A DNA stretch of 7,118 bases, from assembly GCA_004552725.1 (NCBI GenBank), contig SFNM01000092.1, positions 1 to 7,118 on the forward strand, written 5' to 3'. The notes beneath the pieces were generated by a model. It had not been told where the DNA came from. It ran no database searches and saw only the letters and a list, made by a program, of their open reading frames with translations. A program made the position numbers and the translations under genes. Source of the stretch: Bacteroidales bacterium (GTDB lineage: Bacteria; Bacteroidota; Bacteroidia; Bacteroidales; Muribaculaceae). Positions 1 through 5,827 of this stretch are shown here, one piece after another (position 1 is the stretch's first letter; the number at the start of each line of letters is the position of its first letter).

Positions 1-292
1 AATGATGGTGATTGTCGTGATTGTTGCAATGATTTTGCACCGACAAATGATTGTTTTTGCTATCGGACGCTTTGCTGCAAAAGCCGTGATTATGCCCGCT
101 TTAATAATCACCATTTCCGCTATTGCTGCTTGGGGCGTATCTAATGTAATCCACAATCAATTGTGCAACATCATCGCCACCACTCTTACATCTACTGTTC
201 TCCTGCTTGCAATGACATATATCTTTGTATTCGACAAATCCACACGCCAGGATTTTAAGAATAAATTACACATAACTAAACCAAGGCAATGA
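1..292 (+). CDS. Integral membrane protein, C-terminal fragment; probable polysaccharide flippase (Wzx/MATE-like)
   Basis: The 5' end lies off the window; the visible part is about 96 residues ending in TGA at 290-292. It holds two clear hydrophobic helices (roughly residues 28-47 and 57-78 of the visible part), preceded by a further hydrophobic stretch at the window edge. A short charged tail follows (FDKSTRQDFKNKL). Two closing transmembrane helices and then a charged 'ER/TR..F' tail is how many Bacteroidetes O-antigen/capsule repeat-unit flippases end. Such proteins move undecaprenyl-linked oligosaccharides across the inner membrane. The next gene, a glycosyltransferase, starts 1 bp after the stop, which fits a glycan cluster and implies co-transcription. 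No catalytic or diagnostic motif is visible, so a polymerase (Wzy) or a membrane acyltransferase cannot be excluded. That it is a multi-spanning membrane protein is much surer than its exact role. Confidence 0.6.
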   Translation, partial: MMVIVVIVAMILHRQMIVFAIGRFAAKAVIMPALIITISAIAAWGVSNVIHNQLCNIIATTLTSTVLLLAMTYIFVFDKSTRQDFKNKLHITKPRQ

Positions 293-293
293 T

Positions 294-1460
294 ATGAAAC
301 GTATAGTTTTTACACTGGACCACATGAATGTTGGAGGCGTTGAAAAAGCATTTCTCGGTATGCTCGACGCTATGCCTAAAGATAACTTGGAAATCCACGT
401 TGCATTCTTTGTGCCCGAAGGTGGCTTTTTGCAATATCTGCCCGAATATGTGCATATTCATACAATTGAGCCATACTACAAAAATATGGACTTCATCACC
501 CACCCGGTGCGAACTACCTTGCGCGACATTATAAGAGGTCGTTTCAACTCAATTCCTCGGTTTATGGCTTTCCTCAAATCGAAATTAGCCGGCGACAAAG
601 TGGCTATAAATCGATATCTCTTACGCGGCGATGATGCTTTGGGTATGGAATTCGACGTTGCAATCAACTATGCTTCGCCCCACGAATATTTGGATTACTA
701 TGTAGGCCATCATCTACGTGCCGCTTCACGCGCCACTTGGATCCACTTCGACGTGTCGCGTTGCTACAACTCTGCCAAGTCTATCCGCCAAGCAATGCAT
801 CATATCGACCGAATTTTCGTGGTGTCTGACCGCGCTCGTCGTATTTTCTGCGAAAAATTCCCGGAATTATCGGCTCGTACTCGCACATTCCACAATATCA
901 TCTCGCCTGAAATGATTCTTAACGACTCTACCAAACCTTGCGATATGCGCCCGGAAAAAGGAGTACTCAATATCGTGACCGTTGGGCGTATTTCAGTCGA
1001 AAAAGGCCAACGCGATGCAATCGCCGCTGTCGCCCGCCTGAATGCCACCGGCCATCGTGCTATCTTGCACTTGGTTGGCAACGGCACCGACGCCGCGGCT
1101 TGTCGACGCTTTGCTATGGACTGCGGTATTGATGATTGTATTAAATTCTACGGCGCGAAGACCAACCCCTACCCTTACATGGCTCGCGCCGACATATACC
1201 TCCAACCGTCCCGTCACGAAGGTTATTGCATCACTTTGGCCGAGGCAAAGTTGTTCGATGCCCCTATTGTCGCAACCGACTTCACCGGCGCCCGCGAACA
1301 ATTATCGCAACGAGCCAATGCAGTCATTGCTGAAGACTTCACTCCCGAAGGATTGGCTAACGCCATTCTCAAAGCAGCACAGATGCCACGGGCTCACTCA
1401 ATTCCCGACGGTCGATACCCTGACGAAATGCTCGAACTGATTAATCTACTCTCCAATTAA
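294..1460 (+). CDS. GT-B fold glycosyltransferase, GT4-like (family 1 group)
   Basis: A complete 388-residue protein, the usual length for retaining GT-B transferases that add a sugar from a nucleotide donor to a lipid-linked oligosaccharide at the cytoplasmic membrane face. The N-terminal half (about 1-205) begins with a beta strand and the loop NVGGVEKA (12-19), a typical acceptor-domain GG-x-E loop. It also has WIHFDVS (149-155) and IFVVSD (174-179), seen in capsule/teichoic-type GT4 enzymes. The donor-binding half starts near 222. It has VGRISVEKGQ (230-239), LVGNG (260-264) and the family E-x7-E signature, E309 and E317 in RHEGYCITLAE. The ATG at 294 follows the upstream stop by 1 bp; no better start exists. 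It closes the presumed glycan operon and its TAA is shared with the convergent TPR gene. Donor and acceptor sugars cannot be read from the sequence. Family assignment is firm; a role in surface polysaccharide is inferred from the neighbour. Confidence 0.9.
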   Translation: MKRIVFTLDHMNVGGVEKAFLGMLDAMPKDNLEIHVAFFVPEGGFLQYLPEYVHIHTIEPYYKNMDFITHPVRTTLRDIIRGRFNSIPRFMAFLKSKLAGDKVAINRYLLRGDDALGMEFDVAINYASPHEYLDYYVGHHLRAASRATWIHFDVSRCYNSAKSIRQAMHHIDRIFVVSDRARRIFCEKFPELSARTRTFHNIISPEMILNDSTKPCDMRPEKGVLNIVTVGRISVEKGQRDAIAAVARLNATGHRAILHLVGNGTDAAACRRFAMDCGIDDCIKFYGAKTNPYPYMARADIYLQPSRHEGYCITLAEAKLFDAPIVATDFTGAREQLSQRANAVIAEDFTPEGLANAILKAAQMPRAHSIPDGRYPDEMLELINLLSN

Positions 1461-1702
1461 GGATTGTATAGGTCGGTATTATAATAATTCATAATATCCC
1501 GACACATCTTCAGAGCCTCCTTCGCCGGGGAGTCGGCATCAAGCGCCAAAGATCGTTCATAATCACTCATAGCGGCGCCCCGGCGATCCAATCGCCAATT
1601 AAGCCGCCCTCGTTGATAATACAACTCAGCCGTTGCGCCTTTCGTCGCAATTTCGGCATCTATCTCGGCCAATTCAGCCGTCAAATCTTTTTCAGCAGAC
1701 AC
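1457..1702 (-). CDS. Small tetratricopeptide-repeat protein (81 aa)
   Basis: I place the start at the GTG at 1700-1702, giving 81 residues. The open frame runs on upstream, but that part would lie inside the divergent phosphatase gene and across the promoter region, and it contains no other good start nearby. Residues 1-22 form an acidic helix. Residues 25-58 fit one TPR unit (ELYYQRGRLNWRLDRRG, then AMSDYERSLALDADSP), with the usual small/aromatic positions and the closing proline. A last helix ends in NYYNTDLYNP. Short TPR proteins with this kind of 'YN.D.YNP' ending are, as I recall, common in Bacteroidales and have no assigned function. There is no signal peptide, so it is probably cytoplasmic; a single TPR suggests a binding or oligomerising module. 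It is transcribed alone, divergent from the phosphatase and convergent with the glycosyltransferase. A real gene is likely; its function is unknown. Confidence 0.75.
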   Translation of the reverse strand: MSAEKDLTAELAEIDAEIATKGATAELYYQRGRLNWRLDRRGAAMSDYERSLALDADSPAKEALKMCRDIMNYYNTDLYNP

Positions 1703-1720
1703 GTTGATTAGAATTATAAT

Positions 1721-1728
1721 TAAATTTG
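1721..1728 (+). promoter_or_regulatory. Probable -7 box for the MINPP-like phosphatase gene
   Basis: TAAATTTG matches the TAnnTTTG consensus and lies 26 bp before the ATG at 1755, giving a leader of about 20 bases. A -33 TTG at the usual distance is lacking; the nearest, at 1704-1706, is only 14 bp away. This half may therefore be weak or need an activator. It is interleaved with the opposing promoter of the TPR gene, so the two should compete for polymerase. Confidence 0.4.
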
Positions 1729-1739
1729 ATACAAATATA
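1721..1739. repeat. Inverted repeat formed by two facing -7 boxes
   Basis: The 19 bases TAAATTTGATACAAATATA are an inverted repeat: arms TAAATTTG and CAAATATA match at 7 of 8 positions around the 3-bp centre ATA. Each arm is a -7 box in its own direction. The same symmetry could also serve as an operator for a dimeric regulator; the sequence cannot separate the two readings. Confidence 0.6.
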
Positions 1740-1762
1740 GCACCATTTTGTGATATGCGCAA
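1732..1762 (-). promoter_or_regulatory. Bacteroidetes-type promoter for the TPR gene
   Basis: On the minus strand TATATTTG (1739-1732) matches the Bacteroidetes -7 consensus TAnnTTTG exactly. A TTG (1762-1760) lies 20 bp upstream, as expected for the -33 element. Transcription would start near 1726 and leave a leader of roughly two dozen bases before the GTG at 1702. The -33 part lies inside the first codons of the divergent phosphatase gene. Seen by eye only; no transcript data. Confidence 0.55.
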
Positions 1763-3008
1763 TTTTTTCGTATATATTTTTCTTACTATCGCATTGTTTG
1801 CCGGTGCAGCCAACCCAATGGCCACCAATTACACCTTCTCGCAATGCCACGGGTCGCTTTCTCCATACCCCGACGATATTAATCCCGCCGTATATCCCGA
1901 CTCTCTCACTCCGGTGTTTGTGAACCATGTGGGACGTCATGGCTCGCGATATCCCGCTTCTGCTACTTCGTGCGCCAAATTAAGCCGCGCCCTTTTTATA
2001 GCCGACTCGCTCGGTACTATCACTCCTATTGGTCGGAAATTACAACGTTTGGTCAACGAAGTAATCCAAAAGAGCAACGGCCAATGGGGTGCGCTCGATT
2101 CGATTGGCGAAGCCGAGCAACGTGCCATCGCTTCGCGCTTCTTTATCAACTTCAAGCCGCTGTTTCAATCAGGCAAACGCATTGACGCGGTTTCTTCTTA
2201 CTCGCCTCGTTCAATGATGAGCATGTTTACATTCGTACATCAACTGTCGCGAATGAACAATCGTCTCTCATACTCCACCGCTTCCGGACGCGACTATTCA
2301 CCTCTGGTGCGACCCTTCGACCTCGACACCATTTTTCAACAATACATCGCTTCCGACCTCTGGGCTCAACCATATAATCAATATTTCACTGCCGCTTGTC
2401 CCACTTCGGCCATTATTCGAGCCCTTGGCGAACGATTCCCCTATGAAAGCGAAGAGCAACAACGCAACTTAGCAATCACTGAATATTACGTTGTGGCCGG
2501 ATGCCGAGCCATGGGCATCGACCCTTCAACCTCGCAATTTTTCTCCAACGAAGAATACAATGCTTTGTGGTCGTGCTTCAATCTTCGTCAATATTTGCAA
2601 CGCACCGCCACAACCGTATCTGTCGCTCCGGCCGACATTGCTGCCGAATTATTACGCGACATTATTGCCACATTCGACAAGGCTGTTGAAGGCACTGATG
2701 AAGTGGCACGTTTGCGTTTTGGCCATGCCGAGACATTACTCCCATTGTTGTCACTCATTCGTTTGCAAGGATGCTATTATGCCACCAATTATTTCGACAC
2801 TGTGGGACAACACTGGCGCGACTTCGATATCGTGCCTATGGCTGCTAATCTCCAAATGATACTATTCCGCGGCCCATCGGGCAAGTTCTACCTCAGAGTC
2901 GACCTCAACGAGCATCCCGTATCGTTAATTCCTAACGACAACACACTATATCTACCTTGGGACGTGGCGCGTCGCTTCCTCCTTGACCGTATTCCGCTCT
3001 ACCTCTAA
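1755..3008 (+). CDS. Exported histidine acid phosphatase, MINPP/phytase-like
   Basis: A 417-residue enzyme of histidine phosphatase clade 2. The ATG at 1755 is chosen because it gives a good Sec signal peptide (MRNFFVYIFLTIALFAGA, cleavage near residues 18-23). The in-frame TTG at 1704 would put extra residues in front of it. The catalytic signature RHGSRYP is at 61-67, with H62 as the nucleophile that becomes phosphorylated. Supporting features are LGTITPIGRKL (86-96) and an arginine in YSPRSMMSMFTF (149-160). The proton-donor motif is HAE (324-326). HAE instead of the HD motif of E. coli AppA-type phytases is the mark of multiple inositol polyphosphate phosphatases, known from animals and from gut Bacteroides. 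The likely role is removal of phosphates from phytate or other inositol phosphates in the periplasm or outside the cell; there is no lipobox. The gene stands alone between two convergent/divergent partners. Family is firm; exact substrate is inferred. Confidence 0.9.
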   Translation: MRNFFVYIFLTIALFAGAANPMATNYTFSQCHGSLSPYPDDINPAVYPDSLTPVFVNHVGRHGSRYPASATSCAKLSRALFIADSLGTITPIGRKLQRLVNEVIQKSNGQWGALDSIGEAEQRAIASRFFINFKPLFQSGKRIDAVSSYSPRSMMSMFTFVHQLSRMNNRLSYSTASGRDYSPLVRPFDLDTIFQQYIASDLWAQPYNQYFTAACPTSAIIRALGERFPYESEEQQRNLAITEYYVVAGCRAMGIDPSTSQFFSNEEYNALWSCFNLRQYLQRTATTVSVAPADIAAELLRDIIATFDKAVEGTDEVARLRFGHAETLLPLLSLIRLQGCYYATNYFDTVGQHWRDFDIVPMAANLQMILFRGPSGKFYLRVDLNEHPVSLIPNDNTLYLPWDVARRFLLDRIPLYL

Positions 3009-3694
3009 CCGTGCATCACATAATCCACTGCCCGGTTCACAAATGCAGTGAACGGCTGAGTAGTGGCAAACAACGTTGCCACTCGCTTAGCCAAATTTGG
3101 CGCGAGCACAAACTCATCATCAACATGTGTATATAAGCAAAAGGCTTTGACTCGCATCCAATCAGCGTATGGTGCTTCGGGCGGATACTGCCGTGGCACT
3201 CGCTTAAGGGCTCCTTCCATTTCCATTGCAAAACGCTTATCCGCAGCGCCAACTACATTCGCTGAGAAGTTAGGCCATTCATCGCTGATATCTTCGCGCA
3301 AAATTTTAACAGCACGAGGGTCATAACAATAATTGCCCGCTGCAAGCATGTGTGCTTGTGGGTATGAATTGCCCAAGCCGGTGCCTACATGGAAATAATA
3401 TCCCGCATGCATCGACTTCTTGCCTCCCGGACAAATAAATGCACCAAAGTGCGTTTTGTAAGGCGATTTATCGGCTGAAAACCTCGTGTCGCGATAGATG
3501 CGATACGTGCAATTCTTCACCGACAAGGGTGCCACTACAGGCTCGAAGCGCGCTATTTCGTCAATAAGTTCTTGGCAAAATTCATTCCATATACCTTGCA
3601 CACGCTGATACCTCGATTTGTTGGCATTGAACCATTCGCGATTATTATTCAGTGCCAACTCGCGTAAAAAAGCCAAAACCTCTTCCATCATCAT
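3005..3694 (-). CDS. DUF2461 (TIGR02453-type) family protein
   Basis: A 229-residue soluble protein with no signal peptide or membrane segment, full length for the family. Family marks in order are the N-terminal FLRELALNNNREWFNANK (9-26), the strongly conserved core YRIYRDTRFSADKSPYKTHF (64-83), HAGYYFHV (96-103) and LKRVPRQYPP (163-172). The biochemical function of the family is unknown. The usual glycine-rich 'GGG-x-Y-x-P' stretch is here AAGNYCYDP (118-126), so that loop is altered. Three consecutive ATG codons (3694, 3691, 3688) can start it. The first gives an ATGA overlap with the stop of the upstream hydrolase gene, which suggests translational coupling, but which ATG is used cannot be decided. 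It is the last gene of the rel-led run, and its TAG stop overlaps the phosphatase stop by 4 bp. Confidence 0.88.
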   Translation of the reverse strand: MMMEEVLAFLRELALNNNREWFNANKSRYQRVQGIWNEFCQELIDEIARFEPVVAPLSVKNCTYRIYRDTRFSADKSPYKTHFGAFICPGGKKSMHAGYYFHVGTGLGNSYPQAHMLAAGNYCYDPRAVKILREDISDEWPNFSANVVGAADKRFAMEMEGALKRVPRQYPPEAPYADWMRVKAFCLYTHVDDEFVLAPNLAKRVATLFATTQPFTAFVNRAVDYVMHG

Positions 3695-4611
3695 TCCATA
3701 TTTGAACGAATATAATCCTCCACAGTAAACTCTGTCTTATACTGCTGAGGAATAGCAGCCGCATCGTCTATCACTACTATTCGCGAGAAGCGACCTTGCG
3801 ACACTGCGCGTATGAAGTCCAAAATTTCACCCTGATAATCGACACATGGAATGTGGCAAACGTTGTGTGTAGCGCCTCGAACTATATGAATTTGGTGAGG
3901 AGCATTAACCTCGGTGAGTTGATTACTTATAAACTCTGACCCGTAAAGGCCTATGTCTCCTACGCAAATCTTATTGAATGGGACATTGCTATCTGCATCA
4001 CCATGAAATAGCAGCATCGGTGCCGGTGTTGTTTCCCACTCCGGCTCTCCCAACGCGCACACTGCTCCGGCCATTGAAATCACGCCGGCATAGTTGAAAT
4101 CCGGCGTCAAACCGGGCAACTCGCCATTGCAGATGCTCAATTCTGTTTGCAAAGCGGTGATAGCTCCTGCACTTGAGCCTGCTGCAAACACTTTCGTCGG
4201 GTCAAAACCTAATTGCTTAACATTCTCAACGAGATATGCTGTGGCCGAGGCAAAGTCTGTCACCGCCACAACTATCGCCTTGTAGAGTGCATTGCAAAAG
4301 CCTTCCACTGTAGCAATGCTTTCCTGACCGCCGGCCAATAACACCGTGCGGTAGTCGATTGTCGCTACTGATACTCCGTTATCGCACAGAAAGTTAAAGA
4401 GTTTGTCATAGTGCTCGCAATGCCGCTCGCCTGCCATAAAACCACTGCCGAACGCAAACACCATCAACGGCGCATTTTCCTCATCAGCACGATAGTAGTC
4501 GAGGCGAAGCGTGTCGGTGTCGCACACATTATATACATACGTTTCATAATTAGCAGCCCACGACGAGTAAGCCACAATCAATGAGCCAATTAAAGTCAGT
4601 ACTTTGTTCAT
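3691..4611 (-). CDS. Secreted alpha/beta hydrolase (esterase/lipase type)
   Basis: A 306-residue protein with a Sec signal peptide (MNKVLTLIGSLIVAYSSWA, cleavage near 19-20) and no lipobox, so probably periplasmic or released. The serine-hydrolase triad is visible: nucleophile elbow GSSAG (145-149, S147), acid in HGDADSNVP (203-211, probably D207) and H249 in GATHN (246-250). The oxyanion-hole region, HGGGF in hormone-sensitive-lipase/BD-FAE esterases, reads FGSGF (54-58), so the first His is Phe and the third position is Ser. The protein has nine cysteines (30, 65, 76, 106, 161, 185, 216, 252, 256), many for an exported protein; two lie just after the catalytic His. The substrate is unknown; carbohydrate-ester or short acyl-ester cleavage is typical of the superfamily. 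The start ATG overlaps the FKBP stop as ATGA, and its own stop overlaps DUF2461 the same way, so it sits inside an operon. Confidence 0.85.
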   Translation of the reverse strand: MNKVLTLIGSLIVAYSSWAANYETYVYNVCDTDTLRLDYYRADEENAPLMVFAFGSGFMAGERHCEHYDKLFNFLCDNGVSVATIDYRTVLLAGGQESIATVEGFCNALYKAIVVAVTDFASATAYLVENVKQLGFDPTKVFAAGSSAGAITALQTELSICNGELPGLTPDFNYAGVISMAGAVCALGEPEWETTPAPMLLFHGDADSNVPFNKICVGDIGLYGSEFISNQLTEVNAPHQIHIVRGATHNVCHIPCVDYQGEILDFIRAVSQGRFSRIVVIDDAAAIPQQYKTEFTVEDYIRSNME

Positions 4612-5006
4612 TGCACACTAATAAGTTCAATATCAAATATCAAGGTGGAACCTCCGGGAATACCGGGTTGGTTAAATCGACCATAGCCTTGCTCGGCCGG
4701 AAGGTAAATCTCCCAGCGGTCGCCGGGGTGCATCTGTTGAAGTGCCACAATCCATCCCGGAATAAGGTCGCGCAAGCGGAAAGCCGGCGCAGTTGACGAC
4801 CGCGAACTGTCGAAGGTTTTACCATTAATCGTCTTGCCTGTGTAGTGAGCCACAACTACGCTGCTACGATTAGGCGACGGCTTGGATGCATCGCCTCGGC
4901 GCAAAATTTTCCGCAATACACCTGCTCCAACCGAGTCAACTCCCGGCTCCTTTGCCTTCGCCGCAAGCCACTGCTTATTCTTAATGATATAATCTTGCTT
5001 TGCCAT
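4608..5006 (-). CDS. FKBP-type peptidyl-prolyl cis-trans isomerase
   Basis: A 132-residue protein with a short N-terminal helix (about 3-20) followed by one FKBP domain (about 25-132). The residues that line the proline pocket in FKBP12 all have counterparts: Y55 (HYTG), F65-D66 (TFDSS), F76, L81-I82 and W85 (LIPGW), Y108 (GYGR) and F124 (IFDIEL). It should therefore be an active prolyl isomerase that speeds slow steps of protein folding. Many Bacteroidetes FKBPs are exported lipoproteins, but here there is neither signal peptide nor lipobox, so a cytoplasmic location is expected. The ATG at 5006 lies 2 bp after the stop of the lipoprotein gene, leaving no room for an upstream promoter between them. 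The stop TGA overlaps the next start by 4 bp. Domain call is very secure; client proteins are unknown. Confidence 0.94.
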   Translation of the reverse strand: MAKQDYIIKNKQWLAAKAKEPGVDSVGAGVLRKILRRGDASKPSPNRSSVVVAHYTGKTINGKTFDSSRSSTAPAFRLRDLIPGWIVALQQMHPGDRWEIYLPAEQGYGRFNQPGIPGGSTLIFDIELISVQ

Positions 5007-5008
5007 GG

Positions 5009-5827
5009 CTACATTTGATTGGCATCAATGCTATCGAGCATTGCTGACATTGCTATACGTTGTCGCTCGTATTTTTCGCGGCGCACAATTGCCAATTGAT
5101 ACAATTGCAACAATTGCGAGTAGCGCCATGTTTGGCGGAATGCATCAGCCTCGGCGGCCGTCAGTGTGATTGAAACATTGTTCTTCGTCCCGAGCAATTC
5201 AATTTTGAGTTTGCCGGCCGGCGCCTCCATTATTGCTTTGGCAAAATCCGCCGCGGCTTCTTGAATTATCGACATAATTTCCGAGCCAGCCACTTCCATC
5301 GACTCTACCGCCACTGTTTGCACCGAGCCGTAGCGAAGCGCATTCAAGCCAATATGTCGGCCGGTATTTGAAACCGCAATGAAGAAGTAACCTTTTTCGT
5401 CGGTTCGCGCTTGGATGCCGGTGCGGTTCATTTCCGTGCCGGTGAAAGATTTTTTGAACACGTAATACCCCTCTGTCCCTTTTAATTCCACTTTCTTAAA
5501 CAGCGGACGGAGCGAGTCAAGAGCCGCTTCCATAGCCGGGTTCTTCTCCTCAAATGCTTCAATACTGTCGATTGTGACTTGGTACAACACTTGGGCACGC
5601 AACCGGCGCGCGGCACGGCGCTGTTCCAAACAATCACGATAAGCCGAGTCGAGGAGGTTGATAGTTTCAATGGCACCGGCGCAGTCGCCGGCTTGGCGAA
5701 GACTGTCGGCTTGGTTGAGAAGTTGGGTTGCGGCCTCTGCACGTGAATTATCCGAACCGCACGATGATATGGATATAGCGGAAAGCCCCACCAAGGCGAC
5801 TGCCGCACATTTAGATACGTTGAACAT
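5009..5827 (-). CDS. Lipoprotein of unknown function (272 aa)
   Basis: An N-terminal hydrophobic stretch (8-20) ends in the lipobox ISSC (20-23), so C23 should be lipidated and the mature protein anchored to the cell envelope. Mature residues 25-90 are strongly helical and TPR-like (ATQLLNQADSLRQAG, then IETINLLDSAYRDC). A less helical, probably beta-rich middle follows (about 115-225), containing EGYYVFKKSFTG (119-130) and GYFFIAVSNTGRHIGL (146-161). A charged C-terminal helix closes it (about 228-268, YSQLLQLYQLAIVRREKYER). No catalytic motif is visible and I cannot name a family. The overall plan resembles conserved hypothetical Bacteroidetes lipoproteins, but that is from memory. The ATG at 5827 lies inside the end of rel (17-bp overlap); no other in-frame start leaves a signal peptide intact. 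This suggests coupled translation with rel. FKBP follows after 2 bp. Confidence 0.82.
   Translation of the reverse strand: MFNVSKCAAVALVGLSAISISSCGSDNSRAEAATQLLNQADSLRQAGDCAGAIETINLLDSAYRDCLEQRRAARRLRAQVLYQVTIDSIEAFEEKNPAMEAALDSLRPLFKKVELKGTEGYYVFKKSFTGTEMNRTGIQARTDEKGYFFIAVSNTGRHIGLNALRYGSVQTVAVESMEVAGSEIMSIIQEAAADFAKAIMEAPAGKLKIELLGTKNNVSITLTAAEADAFRQTWRYSQLLQLYQLAIVRREKYERQRIAMSAMLDSIDANQM

Noticed and set aside
800..1440. Overlapping open frames opposite and out of phase within the glycosyltransferase gene.
   Set aside because: They show arginine/proline-rich or low-complexity translations with no domains, while the glycosyltransferase frame has full family motifs across the region.
1480..1500. 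AT-rich dyad (ATTAT...ATAAT) near the glycosyltransferase/TPR junction, as a terminator.
   Set aside because: The stem is very weak and made only of A-T pairs. It encodes the NYYNTD end of the TPR protein and has no following T-run.
1704..1754. TTG at 1704 as the start of the phosphatase.
   Set aside because: It would put 17 residues in front of a clear signal peptide that begins at the ATG at 1755, and would place the start before the likely promoter box.
1703..1828. Upstream extension of the TPR reading frame to an ATG at 1828.
   Set aside because: It would cross both promoter boxes and lie antisense to the phosphatase signal peptide. The extra residues look like an unrelated shadow frame, and the TPR part begins right after the GTG at 1702.
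3035..3053. Inverted repeat GTTCAC-N7-GTGAAC just inside the 3' end of the DUF2461 gene, as a possible bidirectional terminator.
   Set aside because: The stem is only 6 bp with moderate GC, and neither strand has a T-run after it. It lies within a well-conserved reading frame and is probably chance.
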